Assembly: GCA_017460395.1 (NCBI GenBank)
Contig: JAFUBA010000127.1
Location: 1-64,000, forward strand
Source of the DNA: Clostridia bacterium
GTDB lineage: Bacteria > Bacillota > Clostridia > Christensenellales > Aristaeellaceae
DNA: 64,000 bases
Direction: 5' to 3'
Shown: positions 1 to 7,441 of the stretch, in pieces
Layout of the letters: each line of letters begins with the position of its first letter
Numbering within the stretch: the first letter of the stretch is position 1
Made by a program: the position numbers and the translations under genes
Notes under the pieces: model-generated
What the model was told of the DNA's origin: nothing
The model's input: the letters and a program-made list of their open reading frames with translations, nothing else
The model's database searches: none

Positions 1-38
1 AAAGAAAGAAGAGGAGCTGATTTCCGTCAGCTCCTCTT
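1..38 (-). terminator. Intrinsic terminator (minus strand)
   Basis: A perfect 12 bp stem (9-20 with 27-38) around a 6 nt loop is followed on the minus strand by a T-rich tract. It lies where transcription from the peptide-transport operon would leave the window. The broken ATPase frame runs straight through it without a stop, which suggests the terminator came with foreign or rearranged DNA and did not originally belong to that operon. Confidence 0.8.
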
Positions 39-336
39 GAAATATGCAAATGTGCAGGCGAATCAAATAAGAATTGATTGATAGGGGATACGCTATCTTA
101 TGGCTTTCAGATGGTTGGAGGTGGGATGACTTTATAGATACTCCGGGACTTTGAATCAGTCCCATGACGGAGGATGCCAGCATACTCTTGCCGCAGCCGC
201 TCTCGCCCACGATGCCCACAATCTCGCCCGGCCTGACACTCAGATTGATATGGTTGAGTACAGGCAGCGCACCGCCCTCGGTGAACAGTTTCACTTGAAG
301 GTCATCTATGACCAGCATAGCTTCTGTGTCTTTCAC
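1..336 (-). pseudogene. 5' fragment of a DppD/OppD-type peptide ABC transporter ATPase
   Basis: A GTG start at 336 overlaps the TGA of the preceding permease gene (GTGA), with GGAGG upstream. The first roughly 66 codons are typical of a DppD/OppD ATPase: a 'gegal-pvLn' type beta strand, then the Walker A motif GESGCGKSM, then MGLIQSPG. After that point (about position 138) the normal family sequence stops. No Q-loop, LSGGQ signature or Walker B follows. The frame continues for about 45 unrelated codons of AT-rich sequence to the window edge and through a terminator hairpin. Intact family members are about 320 residues long. I read this as a gene interrupted by a deletion or insertion. The remainder, and the partner DppF, could lie beyond the window. 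Confidence 0.6.
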
Positions 337-1202
337 AGCGAACCTCCGGAATGCAGTTTTGGATCGAGCGCATCGCGCAGCCCGTCGCCCAGCATATTGA
401 AAGCCATCACCGTGATGATGATCAGAAGGCCTGGGAACAGACTGTAGTACGTGTGTGTGCGAATGTAGGTCTGAGACTCAGAGATCATGGATCCCCAGCT
501 GGCTGTGGGGATCTGCACGCCAAGGCCCAGATAGCTCAGGCTTGCCTCGGAGAGGATGGCAGAGGGGATGCCCAGCGTGATGCTGACAATCAGCATGGGC
601 ACGCAGTTCGGCAGCAGGTGCTTGAGGATAATCCGAAGGTTCCCTCCGCCGTCCGTCTTGCAGGCCTGGATATACTCCTGGTTTTTCAGCTGCATCACCG
701 TGCCGCGGATCAGGCGCGCCGTGCCCGCCCAGGACAGGATACCCAGCGACAGGTACAGGTTCAGGAGCCCTGGCCCCAGCACATTCATCAGTGCCATGGC
801 AAACAGCAGGAAGGGAAAGCTGGAAAATACCTGGATCAGAAAGGAGATCACATCGTCCACCTTGCCGCCAAAGTACCCTGCAGACACGCCCAGCAGATAT
901 CCGATGACGGAGGCGATGAGCTGAGACACAATGCCCACACTCAGGGAAATGCGGCAGCCGTAGATGCACCTCGTGAAAATATCCCGGCCCACCTCGTCCG
1001 TGCCGAACCAGTGTTCAGCGCTCGGAGTCTGCAGACGGTCCCGCAGCGACTGCAGATTGGGATCATACCGGCAGATGACCGGTGCCAGCAGCGCGAGGGC
1101 CGACAGAAGCAGCAGCACGATCACGGAGACCATGGCTACCCTGTTCTTCCGGAACAGCCGGAAGCTTTCGGAATAATAGCTCTTTTTCTTTTCTGCGCTC
1201 AT
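333..1202 (-). CDS. dppC: Peptide ABC transporter permease, DppC/OppC family
   Basis: This 289-residue inner-membrane permease forms one half of the channel of a dipeptide/oligopeptide importer. It has the family hallmarks: one N-terminal membrane helix (about residues 22-44), the HWFGTDEVGRDIFTR motif near residue 65, and an EAA loop (EYIQACKTDGG, about residues 175-185) that contacts the ATPase. Length is normal for DppC. It begins 12 bp after dppB ends, and its stop overlaps the GTG of the ATPase fragment, so the genes are translationally coupled. The substrate could be peptides or nickel. The peptide call rests on family resemblance only. Confidence 0.9.
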   Translation of the reverse strand: MSAEKKKSYYSESFRLFRKNRVAMVSVIVLLLLSALALLAPVICRYDPNLQSLRDRLQTPSAEHWFGTDEVGRDIFTRCIYGCRISLSVGIVSQLIASVIGYLLGVSAGYFGGKVDDVISFLIQVFSSFPFLLFAMALMNVLGPGLLNLYLSLGILSWAGTARLIRGTVMQLKNQEYIQACKTDGGGNLRIILKHLLPNCVPMLIVSITLGIPSAILSEASLSYLGLGVQIPTASWGSMISESQTYIRTHTYYSLFPGLLIIITVMAFNMLGDGLRDALDPKLHSGGSL

Positions 1203-1214
1203 GTGCCGCCCTCC

Positions 1215-2147
1215 CTAGTTGACATCCTTCGTCAGGCGAATATTGGGATTGATCACCGCATAGAGAATATCCACCGTAAAATAGACCACCACACAGATGA
1301 TGGCTACATAGATGACGCCGCCCTGCACCAGTGGAATATCCCTGCGGTTGATCGCATCGATCAGCATCTTGCCCACACCAGGGATATTGAAGATCTTCTC
1401 CGTAATCATCGAGCCTGTCAGGAGCGCTCCAAAATCGTTGCCCAGGATGGTGATGACCGGAATCAGCGCGTTGCGGAACACATGGACAATCGTCACGCGC
1501 AGGCGGTTCAGGCCCTTGGCGTAGCAGGTGCGGATGTAGTCCTGCCCCATCACCTCCAGCATGGAGGTTCGGGTGATGCGGGATATGGACGCCGCATATC
1601 GTGTGCCCAGTGCAAAGGCCGGCAGCACAAACCACCCCGCAGCCTTGGCGCCTGATATGGGGAACCACTTGAGCTGCAGTCCGAAATACAGCTGCAGGAG
1701 GATCGCCACCCAGAAGGATGGTGCGGAGATCCCGAACACCGAAAGGTGCATGACCAGACGGTCCACCACGCCGCCGCGGTGGGTCGCAGCGAGGATGCCG
1801 AAGGACAGTCCCAGCACCACGGCCACCACATATGCAGACACCGCAATGACCACCGTGTACGAGAAAGAAATGTGAATCAGCTCCAGCACCGGGCGGTTCT
1901 GGAAGTAGCTCGTCCCGAAATCGCCCCGCACGATACCGCCCAGCCAGGAAAAATACTGCACAGGCAGCGGGCGGTTCAGGCCCATGTTTTCGCGCAGCTG
2001 CGCAATGTTGTCCGCCGTAGCGAAATCACCCAGCATCATCGCAGCCACATCGCCGGGAATCACGTTCAGGATAATAAACGTAATCAGGGATATGCACAGC
2101 ATGATACCCAGTGCCAGCAGTGTTCTCTTCCCGATATATCTCCACAT
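1215..2147 (-). CDS. dppB: Peptide ABC transporter permease, DppB/OppB family
   Basis: This 310-residue permease is the partner of the DppC-like protein. It starts with the usual MWRYIGKR segment and a first membrane helix. It then has the periplasm-facing loop typical of OppB/DppB (NVIPGDVAAMMLGD, then the region ending NRPLPVQYF), and an EAA-type loop (about residues 195-215, ending HVFRNALIPVITIL). Length and domain order match the family. It follows dppA after a 103 bp gap that holds a large stem-loop, so it is probably expressed at a lower level than the binding protein. Confidence 0.9.
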   Translation of the reverse strand: MWRYIGKRTLLALGIMLCISLITFIILNVIPGDVAAMMLGDFATADNIAQLRENMGLNRPLPVQYFSWLGGIVRGDFGTSYFQNRPVLELIHISFSYTVVIAVSAYVVAVVLGLSFGILAATHRGGVVDRLVMHLSVFGISAPSFWVAILLQLYFGLQLKWFPISGAKAAGWFVLPAFALGTRYAASISRITRTSMLEVMGQDYIRTCYAKGLNRLRVTIVHVFRNALIPVITILGNDFGALLTGSMITEKIFNIPGVGKMLIDAINRRDIPLVQGGVIYVAIICVVVYFTVDILYAVINPNIRLTKDVN

Positions 2148-2172
2148 AAGTCCACCCTCTGGAAAACACAGT

Positions 2173-2217
2173 ACAGCCTGCGCGGTTTGGCCGTATGGCC
2201 TGACACACGCAGGCTGT
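2173..2217 (-). promoter_or_regulatory. Intercistronic stem-loop between dppA and dppB
   Basis: A perfect 10 bp stem (2173-2182 with 2208-2217) encloses a second small hairpin (GGCC...GGCC, 2189-2200). On the minus strand only short T runs follow, so it is a partial terminator or an mRNA 3'-end stabiliser for the dppA message rather than a full stop. Such structures usually make the binding protein more abundant than the permeases. Confidence 0.7.
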
Positions 2218-2250
2218 ATTGCTGTCAGTTCATGTCAGCGAAGGATCATA

Positions 2251-3840
2251 TTAATTCCCATGCACTGCTGCGGAAGCCGCTGCATCCACGTCCGTATTCC
2301 AGAAGTGGAAGATCAGGTTCGGCAGTTCAAAGCCGATGACATGGGGCTTCGCCAGATAGTTGTTCTGCGGGTAATACAGCGGGATGGCCACGTAATCCTC
2401 ACGGGAGAACAGGTAATCCGCCTGGCGGTACAGCTCTGCACGCTCGTCCTCATTCGTATTCAGACGGCCATTGTCCAGCAGCTGGTCAAACTCCTCGCTT
2501 GCGTAGAACACGCTGCGGCCCGCAGCAGCGGTGGAGTAGAAATAGGTGTAGAACTGGGAGTCGCCATCCGGGAACAGCGCGTTCCAGCTCAGGCTGGTCA
2601 CTTCAATGTTGCCGGCGGAACGGTCCGAGGTCCAGGTGGCACTGTCCACGATGCTGATGTTCAGGTTGATGCCAACCTCCTGCAGATAGCCCTGCACGGC
2701 AGTGATGGTGAGTGCATCGCCCTCACGGACTTCCGCGTTCAGGGTGATGGGCTCGGTGTAGCCAGCATCAGCCAGCAGCTGACGTGCCTGATCGGGATCA
2801 TACTCATACACGCCAAGCGAATCGTCGTGGCCGGGGATCTTGTAGTTCAGGAAGGAGGTGGCCGGGATGCCGGAGCCGTTCAGGATGGTGTCGATCAGCT
2901 CCTCGCGGTTGATCGCCAGGGAGATGGCCTTGCGCACGTTGATATCGGCCAGGTACTCGTTCTTCAGGTTCAGGTGCACGAAGTAGGTTCCCGGAGGATT
3001 GTAGGGGTGCACTTCGTCGGGATACAGGGACTGATACTGCAGCAGCTGGGACGCAGGCAGATCGGAAACGTCAATGTCACCATTCTCATAGGCCAGCAGC
3101 TTGGTATCGGCGTTGTCATAATAGATGAAGTGGATCTCGTCCAGCAGCACCTCGCCGCCATGGTAGTTCTCGTTCTTTATCAGCACAACCTCAGTGGAAT
3201 CGTCATTTTCCTTCACCTTGTAGGGACCGGTGCCAATCAGGTTTGTGCTAAGGCCCCACTGCTTGCCCGCCTCGGTGGTCGCCTTCTCGGGGAAGATGTC
3301 CGCGTAGGAGGTCGCCATATTCTTCACGAAGGGCGCAAAGGGGAACTCCAGCGTGATGTTGAAATGATAGTCATCGACCGTCTCAAAGCCGCTCAGCTCG
3401 GTAGCCTCACCCTTCAGGATCGCGGTAGAACCTTCGATCATCGTGAAGAAGGAGGTGCTGCCTGCGTGAGTGTCCGGGTTGAAGAGACGCTCGAGCGTGA
3501 ACTTTACGTCGCTGGAATGCAGTTCCGTGCCATCGGTAAAGTACACGCCCTCCTTCAGCTCGAAGGAGTACACCAGACCGTCCTCGGAGACATCCGGCAG
3601 CTTGGTGAGCAGGATGGGCTGAAGTTCGTTGTTGTCGTCAAAGCGAATCAGGGATTCTGTGACCAGGTCTGCGATGGATGCCGTGCCGGAGTTGGTGCTG
3701 ATCTGCATATCCAGCGCGGTGCCTGCATAGGCCTGTCCAAAATAGAGCACCTTGGGGAGATCTTCCGCGACTGCAGCGGAGCTGAGGAGCAGTGCGATTG
3801 TCAGCACGAGAGAAAGTGCCAAAGCCAATTTCTTATTCAT
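2251..3840 (-). CDS. dppA: Extracellular solute-binding protein family 5 (peptide ABC transporter)
   Basis: This 529-residue secreted binding protein captures peptides for the transporter encoded downstream. The start at 3840 gives a clean signal peptide (MNKK, a hydrophobic core, then SSAAVA before EDLPK). A longer in-frame start further upstream would bury that signal and is unlikely. The mature part has the family 5 pattern: the SIADLVTESLIRFDD segment, then VYSFELKEGVYFTDGTEL, and ADINVRKAISLAINREEL near the C-terminal half. There is no lipobox cysteine, so it is predicted to be released by signal peptidase I and not lipid-anchored, which is unusual for a Gram-positive binding protein. 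The leader is about 240 nt long with a small upstream reading frame. Confidence 0.92.
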   Translation of the reverse strand: MNKKLALALSLVLTIALLLSSAAVAEDLPKVLYFGQAYAGTALDMQISTNSGTASIADLVTESLIRFDDNNELQPILLTKLPDVSEDGLVYSFELKEGVYFTDGTELHSSDVKFTLERLFNPDTHAGSTSFFTMIEGSTAILKGEATELSGFETVDDYHFNITLEFPFAPFVKNMATSYADIFPEKATTEAGKQWGLSTNLIGTGPYKVKENDDSTEVVLIKNENYHGGEVLLDEIHFIYYDNADTKLLAYENGDIDVSDLPASQLLQYQSLYPDEVHPYNPPGTYFVHLNLKNEYLADINVRKAISLAINREELIDTILNGSGIPATSFLNYKIPGHDDSLGVYEYDPDQARQLLADAGYTEPITLNAEVREGDALTITAVQGYLQEVGINLNISIVDSATWTSDRSAGNIEVTSLSWNALFPDGDSQFYTYFYSTAAAGRSVFYASEEFDQLLDNGRLNTNEDERAELYRQADYLFSREDYVAIPLYYPQNNYLAKPHVIGFELPNLIFHFWNTDVDAAASAAVHGN

Positions 3841-3925
3841 TGAATGATCCTGCCTTTCATGTTGGACATTGGACCCGTGTCCTGTGGACTCAGGGTGTGA
3901 AATGATAGATATGCGGATAACAGCA

Positions 3926-4012
3926 TCACATTCGTCCACAGATACAACACCTTCGTCTAACAAAGCAAGGAACAGCCGAATGTGGTCGTGCTTCCCTGTC
4001 TGGCCAGCGCAT
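3926..4012 (-). CDS. Possible 28-residue leader peptide upstream of dppA
   Basis: An ATG at 4012 is preceded by a near-perfect AAAGGAGG ribosome site at 8 nt spacing, which is stronger than that of dppA. It opens a 28-codon frame rich in arginine and cysteine (8 Arg, 4 Cys), ending at a TGA about 85 nt before the dppA start. It lies inside the long untranslated leader implied by the promoter at 4091-4119. A regulatory leader peptide or a small secreted peptide are both possible. Nothing in its sequence is familiar, so function is open. Confidence 0.4.
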   Translation of the reverse strand: MRWPDREARPHSAVPCFVRRRCCICGRM

Positions 4013-4090
4013 AGCTTGTTCCTCCTTTCTGCAGTCAGCCGCCCGCCGGATTTTCTTTGCGGGGGACCGAACCGCTTCTTGCAGCAGTAT

Positions 4091-4119
4091 TCTATACCGC
4101 GGGAACACATATCGTCCAA
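4091..4119 (-). promoter_or_regulatory. Predicted sigma-A promoter for dppABC
   Basis: On the minus strand TTGGAC (4119-4114) is followed after 17 nt by TATAGA (4096-4091). This is the best match in the 430 bp gap between the molybdoenzyme gene and dppA. It implies a leader of about 240 nt before the dppA start. No known riboswitch fold was recognised in that leader. Confidence 0.55.
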
Positions 4120-4212
4120 TGCGAAAATTCTATGGTTCTCAAAAGGCTCTGACTATAACTCCTCTGTTCCGGATCCATGCCATGGCTCAGTACATAAGGC
4201 ATATCAATGCAC

Positions 4213-4254
4213 AAAAAAACAGGGAATACCACGGCTGTCCCGTCGGTATTCCCT
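4213..4254 (-). terminator. Intrinsic terminator of the molybdoenzyme-SGNH gene
   Basis: A perfect 10 bp stem (4221-4230 with 4245-4254) on the minus strand is followed by a run of seven T. It sits 16 bp after the stop of the fusion gene and separates it from the dpp operon. Confidence 0.9.
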
Positions 4255-4270
4255 GATATTCATTCATTCA

Positions 4271-7117
4271 TCATTCGCTGGTATACTGGCTGACCAACCG
4301 CCGCATATCGAGCGCAATCCTCGGCGCCCACCATGTTCTGTAGCCCTCCGGTGTCGGGTGGACGGGATCACGCATAAAATCATCGTAGCGGCTGCCGGGC
4401 AGGTTGTTGAAGCCCCGGTCGTTCCACAGGTCGATCACCGGGAAATGCTCCTGCTCTGCGATTTCCTTCAGGCGCTTCACCATTTGGTCGTACACATCGC
4501 TTTCAAAATGTGCGCCGGTATAGAACGCCACGGGGCAGCCAAACTTTTCCCTGCCAAGCGCGGCAACTGCCCGTATCGCTCCGCTGATCGTGTGGGTGTC
4601 TGTGTCGTCCATTTCGCCCAGGGGCATGCCCTGCCACGCATCGTTGGTGGACAGTTGACAGACAAAAAGATCCACCCCTTCTTCTGTCGGCATGCGACGG
4701 AGCCGCGCAACATAGGAGTCTTCAGAATTGTCTGCCAGCGTCGTGCCGGAGACAGCCTCCTTGACGGCAATGCAGCCATATCGCTCGGCGATATCCTCCA
4801 CAAACGATCGGCCCTCTGCGCCATAGGTCACCGATGATCCGAGGAATACGACCTTCCTGCCGCGCAGCGCATCGTCGTCAGGCATGCGCTCCACCTCCAC
4901 CAGATTGGTGTGCTGCGCGTTTCCCCGGGCATACGGCGTGGGATGCAGGGATGTCAGCGCATTGATGCTGCCCGCCGTATCCGTGCCCGTCTCGTCCGGA
5001 TGATACCACGCGCCCTGGCTGATGGCTGCAACACCGCGCATCAGCCGCTCGGATACGGTCACTGGCAGACGCATGCGTCCCCGGTCATTGTAGATGAGCG
5101 CCTCATCACCGTCATGCAGTCCGCGCGCTGCCGCATCCTCCGGATGCATCCAGATGCGCTGTGGATCCACCCTGTGCAGCTGCAGATTGTTGTCGTGCAC
5201 GCTGTGGCAGCGCCGCTTGGTGTGCCATCCGATCAGCTGCAGTGGGAAACGCCTGACCAATGGATCATCTGCGCCTTCCGGCGGAGCGACATAGCGCGGA
5301 ATGGCCGGGAAGAATTCCCTGTACTCGGTCCGATAAACCTTTTCGGAGAACAGCTCCACCTTTCCGCTGGGCGTAGGAAACGGATGCTTATGCGGATCTT
5401 CGCGCTGTGCCTGAAAGGCGATGACCTGTTTTCTGTCTTTATAGCGCCAGATACCAGCCTGCCGGAATTCATCAAACGGGGGCAGTTCCTTTTCGATCTG
5501 CCGCAGCTGACCGTAGATGTGTTCCAGCCACTGCAGCGAAGTCCGTCCCTCGGAAAACTGTGGCTCAAGCCCGAGCCGCTGTGCCAGCTCCACCAGCCAG
5601 TCATACTCCTGCCTGCTCTCCCCAAGCGGGTCGATTGCCTGATTGACATACCCCAGAAAATCACCGAAGCTCCACGGCATGGTGATATTTTCCATTTCAA
5701 ACATGGACGTGCCGGGCAGCAGGATATCCGCAAACTTCGCACTCGCAGTCATAAACAAATCAGAGCACACGATGAATTCACACTTGGAGGTATCCCGCAG
5801 AATCTCCGATGTGCGGTTGATATCACCATGCTGGTTGATGAGACAGTTGCCTGCCAGGTTGATGATCATCTTGATGTCGCTGTCCAGACAGTCCCCTCCG
5901 GTCACACCGTCCAATGAGGTGAATTCATGTCCGCGCTCCACCGCTTCTGTCCAGAGATAGCATGGGATGGCCCTTCCATATGGATTTGCCGGCTGCGGAA
6001 ATGATGGCCGGGCCTGCCTGCTGCAGGCGCCAGTGCCGCAGGCCCATCCGCCGCTGACACCCACGTTGCCCGTCATACAGGCCAGCAATATGCCGCCGCG
6101 GGCACTCTGCTCCCCATAGGCATGGCGCTGCGCACCATAGCCCTGAATCAGGGCCGCGGGCCTTGCGGTCGCGTAGCGGACCGCAAGAGATTCGATCGTC
6201 TCTGCGGGCACACCCGTGATATTCTCCGCCCATTCCGGCGTCTTTGGGATCCCGTCGCGCGTGCCCAGGAGATAGTCGAGCACGCTTTCCGTGGGATCCA
6301 CACTCTCCGGCATATGATCCCGATCAAAGCCCACACAGCACCTGTTCAGGAAATCCCAGTCGACCAGGCCGCGCTGCACAATCACCCATGCCATAGCATC
6401 CTGCAGGGCTGCATCGGTGGCAGGCCGAAGAGGAATCCACTCTGCGTCCAGGGCCAGCGCGGTATCGTTTTTCCGAGGATCCACCACGATGATGGGAATC
6501 CCTTTCTCCTTTGCCTTGCGCAGGTAGTACATTGTGTCTGAGCCGAAGTGGGTTTCCATGGGATTATGCCCCCAGAGGATGATCAGGTGGCTGTTCAGCC
6601 AGTCCTCAGGCGCATTTCCGCTCACAACCGTGCCATACATCAGGCGCGTAGCCTGGGAGATGCATGCAGTGCTGTAGGAATTGTACCGGCCAAGAAAGCC
6701 GCCATCCATCGCAAGCAGACGCATAGCCAGGTGATCTCCACGCAATACACCGCTCACGCCTGTGGCGTAATTGACGTATCGGCTGCCGGGTCCATACTGG
6801 TCGCGAATGCGGACCCATTCCGATGCAATGGTATCCAGCGCCTCATCCCATGAAATCCGCTCAAACCGGCCTTCGCCGCGCTGTCCGACGCGCTTCATCG
6901 GCCAAAGCAGCCGGTCATCGCCAAGAAACGTCTTGTGGTAGTTGAGTCCGCGCACACAGGCACACAGCGGCACACCGTCTCCGGCGTCCGCCTGGGTATC
7001 TGTCGTCAGCCTGATAATCTTTCCATCCTGCACATGCGCATGGATGATGCAGCGCCCGCCGCAGTTGTTCATACCCGTGGTATGAATCACCCGTATTTCT
7101 TCTGTGCCGGCCATCAT
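4271..7117 (-). CDS. DMSO-reductase-family molybdopterin oxidoreductase fused to a C-terminal SGNH/GDSL hydrolase
   Basis: This is a 948-residue two-part protein. Residues 1 to about 740 follow the DmsA-like plan: an N-terminal cysteine motif (C19, C23, C54), MKRVGQRGEGRFERISWDEAL, a likely Mo-ligand serine in the NSYSTA segment (around S149), NPMETHF, and a C-terminal cofactor-binding domain (IGWHTKRRCHS, WMHPEDAAARG). From residue 752 (DNA 4864 downward) comes an SGNH hydrolase of about 197 residues with block I GSSVT (nucleophile Ser), STND (block III) and DPVH (catalytic Asp/His). No twin-arginine signal is visible, so the protein is probably cytoplasmic. No DmsB or DmsC partner lies beside it. 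ATG at 7117 was chosen because AAAGGAG precedes it. The substrate is unknown. Confidence 0.85.
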   Translation of the reverse strand: MMAGTEEIRVIHTTGMNNCGGRCIIHAHVQDGKIIRLTTDTQADAGDGVPLCACVRGLNYHKTFLGDDRLLWPMKRVGQRGEGRFERISWDEALDTIASEWVRIRDQYGPGSRYVNYATGVSGVLRGDHLAMRLLAMDGGFLGRYNSYSTACISQATRLMYGTVVSGNAPEDWLNSHLIILWGHNPMETHFGSDTMYYLRKAKEKGIPIIVVDPRKNDTALALDAEWIPLRPATDAALQDAMAWVIVQRGLVDWDFLNRCCVGFDRDHMPESVDPTESVLDYLLGTRDGIPKTPEWAENITGVPAETIESLAVRYATARPAALIQGYGAQRHAYGEQSARGGILLACMTGNVGVSGGWACGTGACSRQARPSFPQPANPYGRAIPCYLWTEAVERGHEFTSLDGVTGGDCLDSDIKMIINLAGNCLINQHGDINRTSEILRDTSKCEFIVCSDLFMTASAKFADILLPGTSMFEMENITMPWSFGDFLGYVNQAIDPLGESRQEYDWLVELAQRLGLEPQFSEGRTSLQWLEHIYGQLRQIEKELPPFDEFRQAGIWRYKDRKQVIAFQAQREDPHKHPFPTPSGKVELFSEKVYRTEYREFFPAIPRYVAPPEGADDPLVRRFPLQLIGWHTKRRCHSVHDNNLQLHRVDPQRIWMHPEDAAARGLHDGDEALIYNDRGRMRLPVTVSERLMRGVAAISQGAWYHPDETGTDTAGSINALTSLHPTPYARGNAQHTNLVEVERMPDDDALRGRKVVFLGSSVTYGAEGRSFVEDIAERYGCIAVKEAVSGTTLADNSEDSYVARLRRMPTEEGVDLFVCQLSTNDAWQGMPLGEMDDTDTHTISGAIRAVAALGREKFGCPVAFYTGAHFESDVYDQMVKRLKEIAEQEHFPVIDLWNDRGFNNLPGSRYDDFMRDPVHPTPEGYRTWWAPRIALDMRRLVSQYTSE

Positions 7118-7441
7118 CTCAGCTCCTTTGCCCCATGTCATGCCCGTTCCCGGAAAGCTCTGGAAGAATCAGAGACGGTCTTCGGGCATACACGATGTTC
7201 AGCCAAAGATCCGTTCCGGATCCCTGTGATCATCAGTATACCTCAGCTGTCTGATTCCGCACAGGCCCCGGCACACTTTTCCCTTATAGTTATTTGTGAT
7301 ATCATGCGCGCCATTGCCATGAGATTCAGGGCATCTGCCCGGCTTTCGCGGCCATCCCTGTATTGCGCATGGCTTTGAAGGCAAGTTCAACGAAGGTGAC
7401 ATTCATGCCATGGCATGCAGTCACATGGAGGCTGTGTCATC
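7118..7441. other. Divergent intergenic region between the molybdoenzyme and mobA-like genes
   Basis: These 324 bases must carry the promoters for two divergent molybdenum-related genes. I see only weak -10-like elements: CTATAA on the minus strand near 7284-7289 and GATATCAT on the plus strand near 7299-7306. Neither has a good -35. No strong inverted repeat that would mark an operator was found. Confidence 0.4.

Noticed and set aside
351-1655. A 434-codon open frame on the plus strand
   Set aside because: It is antisense to the dppB and dppC permease genes, has no ribosome site, and its Arg/His/Gln-rich translation is typical of a shadow of GC-rich coding DNA.
1984-3843. A 619-codon open frame on the plus strand opposite dppA
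   Set aside because: It mirrors dppA codon by codon, lacks a start signal and shows no domain. The minus strand encodes a clear binding protein with a signal peptide.
3841-4119. An N-terminal extension of dppA back to an ATG at 4119
   Set aside because: It would bury the signal peptide inside the protein, and ATG at 3840 has its own ribosome site. The extension overlaps the -10 and spacer of the predicted promoter at 4091-4119.
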